Shown here piece after piece: positions 14,135 through 22,999 of a stretch of DNA of 23,996 nt. Under the pieces are notes generated by a model, which did not search any database, was not told the DNA's origin, and saw only the letters and a list, made by a program, of their open reading frames with translations. Position 1 is the first letter of the stretch, and each line of letters opens with the position of its first letter. A program made the position numbers and the translations under genes. This DNA is from Propionibacteriaceae bacterium (GTDB lineage Bacteria > Actinomycetota > Actinomycetes > Propionibacteriales > Propionibacteriaceae): the NCBI GenBank assembly GCA_030538175.1, contig JAUNUL010000002.1, positions 1 through 23,996 on the forward strand, given 5' to 3'.

Positions 14135-14298
14135 GGGGGTTTATGGGTTTAGGGTTTACGGGGGTTGGGTGGGTGAACGCGCCAAGCCCTATGAAACGGG
14201 GTTGAAAAACACCAAAAAACATACATAAATATTGATTTTCATGAAGTGGTTTGCGTTCACTCATGGCCCCCCGGAAAACCCTAAACCCGTAAACCCCC
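14135..14298. repeat. Symmetric iteron structure, candidate replication origin of the element
   Basis: Two 30-bp arms (14135-14164 and 14269-14298) are inverted copies with three mismatches. Each holds three GGGTTTA-type units, as in GGGTTTATGGGTTTAGGG. Inside them are two further inverted pairs, GTGAACGC/GCGTTCAC (14173-14180, 14253-14260) and ATGAAA/TTTCAT (14191-14196, 14237-14242). All three pairs share one axis at 14216/14217. The centre (about 14200-14242) is strikingly AT-rich for this DNA. Iterons in opposite orientation on both sides of an AT-rich core are the form of origins recognised by satellite Rep/primase-helicase proteins such as those of SaPIs. It could instead be a regulatory region. 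Confidence 0.65.
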
Positions 14299-14433
14299 TG
14301 GGGTGCTGGTCGGGAAACCCCTCATGGCCGGGGCATAACGTCTTCCACTGGGGCCATAGGGAACGCCAATGGGACGCCGATAGCTGCAGCGGGGGTGGCA
14401 GGTGGGGCAGCGTGTCCTTCTCAGGGACCGAAA
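14299..14433. other. Non-coding stretch between candidate origin and right arm repeats
   Basis: There is no gene that I would support. CTCATGGCC occurs at 14260-14268 (inside the origin structure) and again at 14321-14329, and an inverted CTATGGCC-like copy lies near 14352-14359. These may be extra protein-binding sites. A plus-strand open frame covers this stretch but crosses the inverted repeat and lacks a ribosome site. Confidence 0.4.
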
Positions 14434-14451
14434 CGCCTCCATTCCGCCTCC
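14434..14451. repeat. Right arm repeats: two CGCCTCC units at 11-bp period
   Basis: CGCCTCC at 14434-14440 and 14445-14451 is preceded by GAAA, as in the first left-end copy, with the same 11-bp spacing and orientation as the three copies at 4662-4690. It lies about 50 bases inside the right att repeat. It is probably the partner arm-type integrase site. Confidence 0.6.
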
Positions 14452-14498
14452 GCTGCGAGAGCCCCGGAGCGAAACCCCTAGTGGGAGCGGGTTTGGAT

Positions 14499-14523
14499 TG
14501 GTGCGCCTAACTGGACTTGAACC
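14499..14523. repeat. attR: Right attachment site repeat, inside the intact tRNA
   Basis: This is the second copy of the 25-bp repeat. Here it forms the T-loop, acceptor 3' strand and CCA of the complete tRNA-Ile, so the gene stays functional after integration, as is usual for tRNA-targeting integrases. Confidence 0.9.
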
Positions 14524-14575
14524 AGTGACCTCTGCCTTATCAGGGCAGCGCTCTAACCGTCTGAGCTATAGGCGC
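14499..14575 (-). tRNA. tRNA-Ile, anticodon GAT
   Basis: The minus strand reads GCGCCTATAGCTCAGACGG from 14575. The 7-bp acceptor GCGCCTA/TAGGCGC, discriminator A and encoded CCA are all present. The D-arm AGCTCAGACGGTTAGAGC, the anticodon arm CTGCCCTGATAAGGCAG with GAT at 14539-14541, and the T-arm ACTGGTTCAAGTCCAGT are intact. It lies downstream of the gyrA-DUF3566 pair, a common actinobacterial position for this gene. Its 3' third is the element's integration site, and its former terminator is now at 4448-4491. Confidence 0.97.
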
Positions 14576-14692
14576 GAGATGCATTGGCACCGAGGAAGAA
14601 CGTTACTACACCCCTGGGAGTTCGCAAAATCGGCGACACACCCCGCATGCAGGGCCCGATTCACCTTCCGAAAATTGAGGGAAGATGGCCCC

Positions 14693-15193
14693 ATGCACCC
14701 CACGATCACCGCCTGGGTCGAGGCTGACCGCGGTCTCGATCTCTCCGCCATGGCCGGCTGCCTCGCGCCGGATGCGGTCCTCATCTCGCCACTCACCGAC
14801 GCGTTCGCCTTCAACGGCGCCGACGAGGTGATCAAGGTCTTCGAGTCGGCGTTCGAGTTGCTGCGCGACATCGAGATCCACGCGGTCACTGGCGCTAACA
14901 ATGACTGGGTCGTCCACGGCACCAACACCCTCAACGGCCACAACCTGGAGGAGATCCAGTGGCTGCACCTCAACGACGACGGCCTCATCGACCGCGTCAC
15001 CTTGTTCATCCGACCGCTGCCGGCCGCCTTGGATCTGCTGGCGCAGATCGGCGTACCCATGGCGAAACGCGGACTTTTCGACCGGAAAGGCGCAATCGCC
15101 TCCACCGCAGCCCGACCGCTGGCAGCGGCCTTGCGAGCAGTGGAGGCGATCGTGATGCCTCAGTTGCGGAAGATCAGTCCTCGGCGAGGGTGA
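14693..15193 (+). CDS. NTF2/SnoaL-fold protein of unknown function
   Basis: This 166-residue protein resembles the nuclear-transport-factor-2-like superfamily: an N-terminal helix (MHPTITAWVEADRGLDLSAM), then CLAPDAVLISPLTDAFAFNG, the helix ADEVIKVFESAFELLRDIEI and strands DWVVHGTNTLNG, EEIQWLHLNDDGLIDRVTLFIRP. SnoaL-like proteins may be small hydrolases, isomerases or only binding proteins; no catalytic pair is certain here. A C-terminal helical extension (AARPLAAALRAVEAIVMPQL) follows. ATG at 14693 is chosen because GAGGG lies upstream and the fold begins directly. A longer open frame reaches back through the tRNA and is not real. Its 3' end overlaps the DUF3566 gene by 20 bases in convergent orientation. 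Confidence 0.8.
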   Translation: MHPTITAWVEADRGLDLSAMAGCLAPDAVLISPLTDAFAFNGADEVIKVFESAFELLRDIEIHAVTGANNDWVVHGTNTLNGHNLEEIQWLHLNDDGLIDRVTLFIRPLPAALDLLAQIGVPMAKRGLFDRKGAIASTAARPLAAALRAVEAIVMPQLRKISPRRG

Positions 15194-16139
15194 GCTCGAG
15201 GCCACCGATCATGGCGGAGGCCAGGTTGTACAAGAACGCACCCAGCGTCGCCAAGGCGGTGAAGATCACCACGTCGATCACGGCGATCAGCGCCGCGGTG
15301 CCCATCACCTTGCTGGTGTTGATGTAGTCCTGGATCCGGAACGGGGTGTCATCACCAGGGGTCTGGATGATGTCTCCGACGATCTTGTTGATCTCCTGGA
15401 ACATGCCGGACGCCGAAATGACGGCCCAGATGGTGCCCGTCGCGACCCAGAGCACGATGCCCGCGGCCACGGAGAACAGGAACGCGGTCTTCATCACCGA
15501 CCAGGGGTCGATCTGGGCGAGCCGCAGTCGCGCCTTCCGCGTACGCCGCGCCACGCCTGGGCGGTGGATTCCGGCGTCACCATCCGTTCCTGGAGCTGGC
15601 ACGCCATCGACGGCCGTCTCGGCACCCATCGCACCGGTCGCCGCGCCCACAACGCCCGTCGACACCGTCCGCGCGCGCTCTTTGACCTTTGCCATGAAGG
15701 CGGCGGACTTGCGCTCCTCGGCCGACACCTTGACGGTTGGCTCGGCCAGCTCCTCCGGACGCACGCGCGTCTCGTCGCGATTGACCCCAACGGGCACCGT
15801 GAGCTCGGAACGATGCGTGGTCAGATCCGCGTCCGGGCCAGCCATGTCCGGCCGCTTGGCCGTCAAGTCCGCCCTATGCGTGGTGACATCCGGCTGGTTG
15901 AAGGTCTGCTGACCAGCCGCAGGGGAAGCTGGGGGAGCGGGCGTCGCGCTGCCCGCGGCCGACCCCTTGTTGTTGCGTCGGGTCCATTTGCGTACGCGGT
16001 CAGCGCGCGCGCCCTTGTCGACACCGCTGGTGTCCGTCCCTGACGTCTGGCCAGCCACGACGTCGGCGGCCGGTCGGATCATCGTCGTGTCAGGCTCCGC
16101 ACCCGGCAGGTTGCTGCCGGGATTCTTCGGATCACTCAC
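15174..16139 (-). CDS. DUF3566 membrane protein downstream of gyrA
   Basis: This 321-residue protein matches the actinobacterial DUF3566 family, which almost always follows gyrA (Rv0007 in Mycobacterium tuberculosis). It has a long disordered N-terminal region rich in Ala/Pro/Thr with imperfect repeats ([16 protein letters not shown] at about 87-114), a basic stretch [17 protein letters not shown] before the first membrane segment (about 216-243), a loop of about 35 residues, and a second membrane segment at about 278-302 ending [14 protein letters not shown]. The start is GTG at 16139 with a GAGGAGG ribosome site, overlapping the gyrA stop by eight bases; upstream in-frame Met codons lie inside gyrA. 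The role is unknown, with cell-envelope or division functions suggested by its context. Confidence 0.9.
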   Translation of the reverse strand: MSDPKNPGSNLPGAEPDTTMIRPAADVVAGQTSGTDTSGVDKGARADRVRKWTRRNNKGSAAGSATPAPPASPAAGQQTFNQPDVTTHRADLTAKRPDMAGPDADLTTHRSELTVPVGVNRDETRVRPEELAEPTVKVSAEERKSAAFMAKVKERARTVSTGVVGAATGAMGAETAVDGVPAPGTDGDAGIHRPGVARRTRKARLRLAQIDPWSVMKTAFLFSVAAGIVLWVATGTIWAVISASGMFQEINKIVGDIIQTPGDDTPFRIQDYINTSKVMGTAALIAVIDVVIFTALATLGAFLYNLASAMIGGLELTLAED

Positions 16140-18861
16140 GGTCGTCCTCCTCCGCCTGGGCGGCATCATCATCGCCTGCATCGCTGTCATCGGATCCGGC
16201 ATCGGTCAGCTCGGAATCATGTGGCGACGCTCCATCATGCACTCCCGACGCGCCGTCGGTCGATTCTGACGTTCCGTTCCCGTCGATATTCTCCGGGTGG
16301 TCGCCGTTCCCGTTGCCGCCGTTGCCGTCACCGTCAACCACAGAATTCTCCGGGTTCAAAGCGATGAGGGAAACGAGGTCGTCTTCGCGTACGCCAACGA
16401 ACTTGACGCCCATCGTGTCGCGACCCTTGACGGGGACTTCGGTCACCGCACTGCGGGTGATCTGACCGCTGTGCTTGATCGCGATGACCTCATCGGACTC
16501 CTGCACGATCAGGCCACCGACCAGCTGCCCGCGCTCGTCGTTCAACCGCATGGCCTTCACGCCGAACCCGCCGCGGCCCTGTTCCCGGTATTCGCTCACC
16601 CGAGTCCGCTTCGCGAACCCCTCGTCGGTCACCGTGAACACGAACCGGTCGTCCTGCGGCAGCTCATCATCGATGATCGCCATGGACAACAGCTGATCGC
16701 CGTCGCGGAACTTCATGCCGGTCACACCCGACGTGGCCCGGCCCGTCGGCCGCAGCTGACCATCGTCAGCGGGGAACCGAATGGCCTGTCCCTTGCGCGA
16801 CAGCAACAGCACGTGATCCTCCGGCCCGCACAGCCCGGCCCCGATCAGCTGGTCATAGTCGTCGCGGAAGTTGATCGCGATGACGCCCGCCTGCCGCGGG
16901 GAGTCGTACGCCGACAGGTCCGTCTTCTTCACCAGGCCAGCCTGGGTCGCCAGCAGCAGATACGGAGCATCCTCATAGCTCCGGATCGTCAACACCTGCG
17001 CGATGCGCTCATCGGGGAGGAAGGACAGCAGCCCCGCCACGTGCGAACCACGCGCATCCCGGCCGGCCTCCGGCAGCTGCCACACCTTGGCCCGATAGAC
17101 CCGGCCCATGTTGGTGAAGAACAGCACCCAGTGATGGTTCGTTGTCGCAAACAGGTGCGCGACCTCATCATCGGCCCGCAGCGCCGCCCCGCGTACGCCC
17201 TTGCCACCGCGCTTCTGCACGCGATACTGCTCGGTCCGGGTGCGCTTGGCGTACCCACCCTGGGTGATCGTCACCACAACATCGAAGTCGGGGATGAAGT
17301 CCTCATCGGACATGTCCCCATCAGCGGCGACGATTCGGGTGCGCCGGTCATCGCCATACTTGTCCACGATCTCGGCAAGCTCATCACCGATGATCGTGCG
17401 CTGGCGTTCATCGCTGGCGAGGATGTCCTTGAGATCGGCGATCCGCCGCTCGATCTCGGCGAGCGTGTCGATGATCTTCTGCCGCTCCAGCGCCGCGAGG
17501 CGGCGCAGCTGCATGTCGAGGATCGCGGTCGCCTGGACATCATCGATGTCCAGCAGCTGCTTCAGGCCCTCGCGGGCTTCCTCGGTCGACGCCGAGCGCC
17601 GGATCAGCGCGATGACCTCGTCGAGCGCATCGAGCGCCTTGACCAGACCGCGATAGATGTGGGCCTGTTCCTCAGCCTTGTTGAGCCGGTACTGCGTCCG
17701 CCGCCGGATGACCTCGATCTGGTGGGTGATCCAGTACGAAATGAACTGGTCCAGTCGCAGCGTCCGCGGCACGTCGTCGACGAGCGCCAGCATGTTGCAG
17801 CCGAAGGTGTCCTGCAGCTGCGTGTGCTTATAAAGGTTGTTCATCACCACGCGCGGCTGGGCGTCGCGCTTGAGCACGACGACGAGTCGCTGACCTGTGC
17901 GGGCGGACGTGTCGTCCTTGATGTCGGCGATGCCGCCGAGCCGTCCGGCGTTCACGAGCTCGGCGATCTTCTCCGCGAGCCGGTCCGGGTTGCACATGTG
18001 CGGCAGCTCGGTGATGACGAGCTGCGTACGACCCGACTTGTCTTCCTCGATATCAATGACCGCGCGCATGGTGACCGACCCGCGACCGGTCCGGTACGCC
18101 TGCTCGATCCCGTCCCGGCCCACGATCAGCGCGCCGTTGGGGAAATCGGGGCCCTTCACCCGCTGCATCGCAGCTTCGAGCAGTTCCTCGCTGGTGGCCT
18201 CCGGGTGCTCCAGCGACCACTGGACGGCCTCGGCGACCTCGCGCAGGTTGTGCGTGGGGATGTTGGTGGCCATGCCGACCGCGATGCCGGTCGAACCATT
18301 GACCAGCAGGTTCGGGAACCGCGCCGGGAGCACGGTCGGCTCCATCTCACGGTTGTCATAGTTCGGCTTGAAGTCGACGGTGTCCTCGTCGATGTCGCGG
18401 ACCATCTCCATGGCCAGCGGCGCCATCTTGCATTCGGTGTATCGCATCGCCGCCGCCGGGTCATCACCCGGGGACCCAAAGTTGCCCTGTCCGGACACCA
18501 GCGGATGCCGCATGACCCACGGCTGCGCGAGCCGCACCAAGGTGTCATAGATCGCCGAGTCACCGTGCGGGTGATAGAGACCCATGACCTCGCCGACGAC
18601 ACGGGAGCACTTGTTCCAGCCGCGATCGGGGCGATAGCCACCGTCATACATCGCGTACAACACACGTCGGTGCACCGGCTTCAGGCCATCGCGCACATCG
18701 GGCAGCGCGCGGCCCACGATGACGCTCATCGCATAGTCCAGATAGGACCGTTGGATCTCGACCTGGAGATCGATGGGTTCGGTGGTGCCCTTCTGCGGGG
18801 GAACGATCTCGTCGACGAGGGATTCGGTGTCGGTCGTCGGTTCGTCCGGCGTCTCAGTCAT
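16132..18861 (-). CDS. gyrA: DNA gyrase subunit A
   Basis: GyrA, 909 residues, is the DNA-cleaving subunit of the A2B2 gyrase that introduces negative supercoils. The catalytic tyrosine is Tyr141 in [11 protein letters not shown]. The quinolone region reads [19 protein letters not shown], with Ser102 and Asp106 at the positions of E. coli Ser83 and Asp87, so no classical resistance substitution is seen. The C-terminal beta-pinwheel carries the GyrA box QKRGGKG at 549-555. The last 75 residues or so form a highly acidic, Asn/Gly/Asp-rich tail ([19 protein letters not shown]) that goes beyond the core fold. Start ATG 18861 gives the normal N-terminus. It lies 77 bases after gyrB and overlaps the DUF3566 start, so the three are probably one operon. 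Confidence 0.98.
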   Translation of the reverse strand: MTETPDEPTTDTESLVDEIVPPQKGTTEPIDLQVEIQRSYLDYAMSVIVGRALPDVRDGLKPVHRRVLYAMYDGGYRPDRGWNKCSRVVGEVMGLYHPHGDSAIYDTLVRLAQPWVMRHPLVSGQGNFGSPGDDPAAAMRYTECKMAPLAMEMVRDIDEDTVDFKPNYDNREMEPTVLPARFPNLLVNGSTGIAVGMATNIPTHNLREVAEAVQWSLEHPEATSEELLEAAMQRVKGPDFPNGALIVGRDGIEQAYRTGRGSVTMRAVIDIEEDKSGRTQLVITELPHMCNPDRLAEKIAELVNAGRLGGIADIKDDTSARTGQRLVVVLKRDAQPRVVMNNLYKHTQLQDTFGCNMLALVDDVPRTLRLDQFISYWITHQIEVIRRRTQYRLNKAEEQAHIYRGLVKALDALDEVIALIRRSASTEEAREGLKQLLDIDDVQATAILDMQLRRLAALERQKIIDTLAEIERRIADLKDILASDERQRTIIGDELAEIVDKYGDDRRTRIVAADGDMSDEDFIPDFDVVVTITQGGYAKRTRTEQYRVQKRGGKGVRGAALRADDEVAHLFATTNHHWVLFFTNMGRVYRAKVWQLPEAGRDARGSHVAGLLSFLPDERIAQVLTIRSYEDAPYLLLATQAGLVKKTDLSAYDSPRQAGVIAINFRDDYDQLIGAGLCGPEDHVLLLSRKGQAIRFPADDGQLRPTGRATSGVTGMKFRDGDQLLSMAIIDDELPQDDRFVFTVTDEGFAKRTRVSEYREQGRGGFGVKAMRLNDERGQLVGGLIVQESDEVIAIKHSGQITRSAVTEVPVKGRDTMGVKFVGVREDDLVSLIALNPENSVVDGDGNGGNGNGDHPENIDGNGTSESTDGASGVHDGASPHDSELTDAGSDDSDAGDDDAAQAEEDDRE

Positions 18862-18938
18862 GCTTGCCTAACTAACGTCTGGATGCGGGAGGGGTAGCGG
18901 CACGTCTGGTCGGCGTCATCACGCAGACCGCGGCCCGG

Positions 18939-21041
18939 TCAGATGTCGAGGAACCTGACGTCCTTGGCGTTGCGCTGGATGAACGTGCGGCGCTGCTCGA
19001 CGTCCTCGCCCATCAGGATCGAGAACATCTCGTCGGCACGCGCGGCGTCCTCGAGGGTGACCTGGAGCAGGATCCGGTTCTCCGGATTCATCGTGGTTTC
19101 CCACAGATCGTCCGCGTCCATCTCACCCAAGCCCTTGTAGCGCTGGATCGGGTTGACCTGCGGCAGCTTCTTGCCGGCTTCCTGCCCGGCCTTCAGCAGC
19201 GCGTCGCGTTCATAATCCGAGTACGCCAACTGGTGCTCGGAGTTCGTCCACCGCAGCCGGAACAACGGCGGCTGGGCGAGATAGACGTGACCGTTGTCGA
19301 TCAGCGGCTTCATGAACCGGAACAGCAGCGTCAGCAGGAGCGTGCGAATGTGCGCACCGTCGACGTCGGCATCGGCCATCAGCACGAGCTTGTGATAGCG
19401 CAGCTTGTCGAGGTCGAAGTCGTCCTGCATGCCGGTGCCGAGCGCGGTGATGATCGCCTCGACCTCGCGGTTGGCGAGGATCTTGTCGAGCCGCGCCTTT
19501 TCGACGTTGAGGATCTTGCCGCGGATCGGGAGAATCGCCTGGGTCCGCGGGTCACGGCCGTTGCGGGCCGAACCACCGGCAGAGTCGCCCTCCACGATGA
19601 AGAGCTCGCACTCCTCGGGGTTGGTCGACTGGCAGTCCTTGAGCTTGCCGGGCAGACCGCCGGAGCCGAGCAGGCCCTTGCGGTTGCGGGCGAGATCACG
19701 GGCCTTGCGGGCAGCCGCACGAGCGCTGGCCGCAGCCTGCGCCTTGCGGATGATGATCTTGCCCTCGGACGGATTCTCCTCCATCCAGTCCGACAGGATG
19801 TCGTTGACCGCGCGCTGCACGAACGACCGTGCCTCGGTGTTGCCGAGCTTGGTCTTGGTCTGGCCCTCGAACTGGGGTTCGGACAGCTTGACCGACACGA
19901 TCGCGGTCAGGCCTTCGCGGATGTCCTCACCCGCCAGCCGGTCCTCGGGCTTCTTCACCATGCCCCAGGCCTCGGCCCACTTGTTGACCGTGTACGTCAG
20001 CGCCGACCGGAAGCCCTCCTCGTGCGTGCCACCCTCATGAGTATTGATCGCGTTGGCGAAGGTGTGCACCGATTCCGTGTAGGCCGTCGTCCACTGCATC
20101 GCCAGCTCCAGCGACAGGCCCTGGGCCTCATCCTCGGTCTCGAGGTTGATCACGCTCGCCTGGATCGGGTCCTTGCCCTTGCCGTTGAGATAGCGCACAT
20201 AGTCGACCAGACCCTCGTCATAGCGATAGGTCGCCGCATGCTGCTTGCCGTCCTCATCGACCTTGTCCTCGCGCTCGTCGGAGATCTTGATCGTGAGGCC
20301 CTTGTTGAGGAACGCCATCTCACGGAACCGCGTGGACAACGTCTCATAGGAATAGTCGGTGGTCTCGAAGATGTCGTCGGACGCATAGAACGTGACCCGG
20401 GTGCCGGTGTCACTGCGCTCGGGTCCCTTGACGAGCTCACCGGTCGGGACGCCAAGGTGGAACTCCTGGGTCCAGAGGTGGCCGTCGCGGCGGACCTCGA
20501 TCGTCAGCTTCTCCGACAGGGCGTTGACCACCGAGGCACCGACGCCGTGCAGACCGCCGGACACCTTGTAGCCGCCGTCACCGAACTTGCCGCCCGCGTG
20601 CAGCTCCGTATAAACGAGCGTCACCGCGGGAATTCCCTTGCCAGCATGGGTTTCGACCGGGATGCCACGACCGTTGTCGCTCACCGAGATGCCGCCATTG
20701 GCCAGGATGCGCACGTCGATGGTGTCGCAATAGCCAGCGAGCGCCTCGTCCACGGCGTTGTCGACAATCTCATAGACGAGGTGGTGCAGGCCGCGCTCAC
20801 CGGTCGACCCGATATACATCCCCGGGCGCTTGCGGACGGCCTCCAGGCCCTCGAGCACGGTGATCGCAGACGCGTCATAGACGCCCTCTTCGACCAGGTG
20901 GCGGGTCTGCCGCTCGGCCTTGGCCTCGATCTTCGCTGATTGCTCTTCGGTGATCCCCGGTTGGGCATCCGGAACAGGAACGTCTTCGACCGCCAGCTGC
21001 TGGTCACCGTCCGGCGAGAGCGAGTCCAAGCTCTGCGTCAT
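18939..21041 (-). CDS. gyrB: DNA gyrase subunit B
   Basis: GyrB, 700 residues, is the ATPase subunit of gyrase. The GHKL ATP site shows [10 protein letters not shown] (about 91-100), [10 protein letters not shown] (121-130) and GGLHGVGAS (162-170). The TOPRIM domain has EGDSAGG at 484-490 and [12 protein letters not shown], and the C-terminus reads [14 protein letters not shown] start it at ATG 21041 because GGAAGG lies six bases upstream; the neighbouring ATG at 21047 directly abuts that sequence and further upstream codons look non-coding. gyrB is the first gene of the gyrB-gyrA-DUF3566 group. Upstream is a divergent gene, so recF and dnaN, the usual actinobacterial neighbours, are not next to it here. 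Confidence 0.98.
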   Translation of the reverse strand: MTQSLDSLSPDGDQQLAVEDVPVPDAQPGITEEQSAKIEAKAERQTRHLVEEGVYDASAITVLEGLEAVRKRPGMYIGSTGERGLHHLVYEIVDNAVDEALAGYCDTIDVRILANGGISVSDNGRGIPVETHAGKGIPAVTLVYTELHAGGKFGDGGYKVSGGLHGVGASVVNALSEKLTIEVRRDGHLWTQEFHLGVPTGELVKGPERSDTGTRVTFYASDDIFETTDYSYETLSTRFREMAFLNKGLTIKISDEREDKVDEDGKQHAATYRYDEGLVDYVRYLNGKGKDPIQASVINLETEDEAQGLSLELAMQWTTAYTESVHTFANAINTHEGGTHEEGFRSALTYTVNKWAEAWGMVKKPEDRLAGEDIREGLTAIVSVKLSEPQFEGQTKTKLGNTEARSFVQRAVNDILSDWMEENPSEGKIIIRKAQAAASARAAARKARDLARNRKGLLGSGGLPGKLKDCQSTNPEECELFIVEGDSAGGSARNGRDPRTQAILPIRGKILNVEKARLDKILANREVEAIITALGTGMQDDFDLDKLRYHKLVLMADADVDGAHIRTLLLTLLFRFMKPLIDNGHVYLAQPPLFRLRWTNSEHQLAYSDYERDALLKAGQEAGKKLPQVNPIQRYKGLGEMDADDLWETTMNPENRILLQVTLEDAARADEMFSILMGEDVEQRRTFIQRNAKDVRFLDI

Positions 21042-21516
21042 GGGCATCCTTCCGATCACGAATTTCAGGACCCGGTCCACGCCATCGGGGTGACGAAAAG
21101 GCGGCCGGGCCAACCTCACCAAGTCTACCGCGTTTTATGTCAGAACCCGAGTCTGGAGGGCCTCCGACCCACAGGAATTGCCGTTGATTGGCCCAAAACG
21201 GTCTCTCCGAGCGCTCAGCGGGGGTGTAACAGTTCCCCCATACGCCTCCGGGGGCCCCCAGCCCGCCAAAAGGCGATTCCTGCCCTTCCACTTCGTGCCT
21301 CCCCAGCGGGCCGAACCGCCGCGCCCCAGCCGGGCGTACGCCTTGGGTAACACCCTGATCAAGCCCGCTCGGCGCGCGCTGCCACCAACCCACCCCGGTA
21401 TATCCTCGGACGTGCTGTCCGTCGCGGGGACGAGCAGTCGCGGTCATCGCCGCACTCGGCAATCGCGGCACTGGGCCGCACAGGGCAATCGCGGGAATAT
21501 CGGAGGTGGGGACCCC
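21042..21516. other. Divergent promoter region between gyrB and the Hsp70-like gene
   Basis: I see no gene. On the minus strand TAGACT (plus-strand AGTCTA at 21122-21127) is a possible -10 for gyrB, with no convincing -35. For the rightward gene, TATATC near 21400 could be a -10. A GGGGGCCCCC palindrome lies at 21250-21259. An open plus-strand frame from 21178 covers most of this region but has Pro/Arg-rich shadow composition. Confidence 0.4.
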
Positions 21517-22779
21517 ATGGTCTGGATACTGGCCATCGCCGTCTCACCCGCCCGCACCTGGGCAGCCCGCCTGCCCGCACCCCCGAGCAAGGGCGAACCG
21601 GAGCTCATCCGCCTCGCCCCGGGCAGCCCTCGCGACACCGACACTCCACCCGACACAGTCACCCCAGCGACCGACACCGTGACGAACAACGCGGTGGCTG
21701 ATACTTCGGCGACCGGGACGGCGACGATCGACGGCCCGAAGAAGCCGCCGTCGAATGCTGCGGCGACACCGGATGGTCCGTCGGCGCACACCACCGACGC
21801 CTCCACACGCACCCCCAACACCACCAACACCACCGACGCCCCCGCGTCGGACCTGATCCGCACCGAGGGCATGCCCTCGGCCGTGTGGACCGATGGCCAG
21901 CAGACCTTGGTCGGCGTCGCCGCCCTCGAGCGTGCCGGGGTCAAACCGGCCGGTTTGATCCTGGATCCGTACGCCTTGATCTCCACGTACGCCAGCCCCG
22001 ATGCAGCCGAGGCCACCCCGGCCCCATCCGAGGCTTCCGGTGGCCCGGAAGCAGTCGCGGACCCCGTCGATGTAGTCGCCGCACTGCTGGGGGAGGTCTA
22101 CCGCCTGGCCGTCGATCGGATCGGATCGGCTCCGGAGCAGACACTGGTCACCCACCCCGATGGATGGTCCCTGGAACAGATCGCGCTGCTCCGACGGGCT
22201 GCGAACCGCGCGGGCCTGTCCATCGATCCGGTGCCCGAACCGATCGCGGTGGCGGCGGCGTACCGCGCACATGGCGGACAGGGCACGCGTTTCCTGATGC
22301 TCGATGCTGATCGCAACACCGCCTCCGCCATCGCCCGGATGGGCACCACCTTCGTCGTTCTCGGCACGGCCAGCGCCGATGATCACCTCAACGCCATCGA
22401 CGTGTTGCCCCGGTTAGCCGACGAGGCCCTTGCCCAATCCGGCACCCGACGCGAGGTGCTCGATGATGTCGTGGTCACCGGGGAAGCTCTCGACCCCGGT
22501 CTCGGCGCGATCGGGACCACCTTCCTGCAGCGACCCGCGACCGAACTGCCCTCGGAGTTCCTGGCGACGGGCGCGCTGTTCTATGACCGGTCCCTGCATG
22601 AGGTCCCGCCACCGCCGGCTCCAGAACGTCCGCCGCCCCCACCGCCACCGCCACCCCCGGTGCGGATCAACCACGCGGCGCCGCCGACCAAGAAGCGGTT
22701 GCCGATCGTCCCGTTGTTGATCCTGATCCTGGTCGTGCTTGTGCTGGCGGAGCTGTTGTTCGTCTATTGGCCGTTCTGA
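21517..22779 (+). CDS. Tail-anchored protein with degenerate Hsp70-like domain (type VII secretion-associated-like)
   Basis: This 420-residue protein has a clear Hsp70/actin-fold trace: VTHPDGWSLEQIALLRRAAN followed by RAGLSIDPVPEPIAVAAAY corresponds to the DnaK segment VPAYF to EPTAAALAYG. The DLGGGT phosphate loop that should follow is replaced by FLMLDADRNT, so ATP hydrolysis is unlikely. An 80-residue Thr/Asp/Pro-rich insert (about 35-115) interrupts the N-terminal part. The end has a polyproline run (about 364-386) and one hydrophobic segment (394-420, LPIVPLLILILVVLVLAELL), a tail anchor. Proteins with this layout occur next to ESX loci and are called type VII secretion-associated, but no ESX gene is visible here. 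Start ATG 21517 follows GGAGGTGGGG; the longer frame upstream is non-coding. Confidence 0.7.
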   Translation: MVWILAIAVSPARTWAARLPAPPSKGEPELIRLAPGSPRDTDTPPDTVTPATDTVTNNAVADTSATGTATIDGPKKPPSNAAATPDGPSAHTTDASTRTPNTTNTTDAPASDLIRTEGMPSAVWTDGQQTLVGVAALERAGVKPAGLILDPYALISTYASPDAAEATPAPSEASGGPEAVADPVDVVAALLGEVYRLAVDRIGSAPEQTLVTHPDGWSLEQIALLRRAANRAGLSIDPVPEPIAVAAAYRAHGGQGTRFLMLDADRNTASAIARMGTTFVVLGTASADDHLNAIDVLPRLADEALAQSGTRREVLDDVVVTGEALDPGLGAIGTTFLQRPATELPSEFLATGALFYDRSLHEVPPPPAPERPPPPPPPPPPVRINHAAPPTKKRLPIVPLLILILVVLVLAELLFVYWPF

Positions 22780-22862
22780 CAGCAGTTCTCCCAGCCAGCC
22801 CTGCGCTGCTCGCTGCCAGTCCTGCTCCCAGCCATCCCAGCGTGCCTCAACTGCTCTGATCT

Positions 22863-22937
22863 CGCCCGAAACCTGACGAATGACAGGGTCGGACGCAACT
22901 ATTTCGTTGGACCTCGTATTTCGTCAGGTTTCGGGCG
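22863..22937. repeat. 18-bp perfect inverted repeat between convergent genes
   Basis: CGCCCGAAACCTGACGAA (22863-22880) is perfectly inverted at 22920-22937, separated by 39 bases that themselves contain GGTC/GACC and CAAC/GTTG pairs. The folded RNA would be a long interrupted hairpin. It lies between the stop codons of two convergent genes. It may act as a bidirectional terminator, or be a small mobile palindromic repeat. Confidence 0.75.
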
Positions 22938-22999
22938 GCTTCGAAGGCGCAGCTGCTGGATTATGCAGGCCCAGACCAGACTCTGATCCAAACCACGAC

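Larger units (their letters stand above)
4496..14523. mobile_element. Integrated phage-satellite-like element in tRNA-Ile, about 10.0 kb
   Basis: Two copies of a 25-bp sequence (4496-4520 and 14499-14523) bound the region, and both correspond to the tRNA-Ile T-arm, acceptor 3' strand and CCA. Inside are a tyrosine integrase, an AlpA/Xis-like protein, a primase-helicase-like replication protein, a candidate small terminase and a large terminase split in two, plus small DNA-binding or zinc-motif proteins. I find no portal, capsid, protease, tail, holin or lysin gene, and no room for them. That combination is typical of phage satellites, which excise, replicate and are packaged in helper particles. 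A decayed prophage is less likely because the gene blocks are compact, overlapping and mostly intact. Gene order and the convergent two-arm layout are described in the member entries. Confidence 0.85.

Noticed and set aside
14232..14510. Plus-strand open frame starting in the AT-rich core
   Set aside because: It crosses the iteron arm and arm-type repeats and ends in the tRNA; no ribosome site and no protein-like pattern.
16297..18897. Very long plus-strand open frame antisense to gyrA (and a similar one over gyrB)
   Set aside because: It is a shadow produced by GC-rich codon use in the opposite strand; composition is Arg/His/Asp/Gly rich with no domain.
21250..21259. GGGGGCCCCC palindrome upstream of gyrB
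   Set aside because: Simple G/C run expected in GC-rich DNA; no symmetric context around it.
21178..21516. N-terminal extension of the Hsp70-like protein by 113 residues
   Set aside because: The extension is Pro/Arg-rich shadow sequence, while GGAGGTGGGG stands right before ATG 21517.
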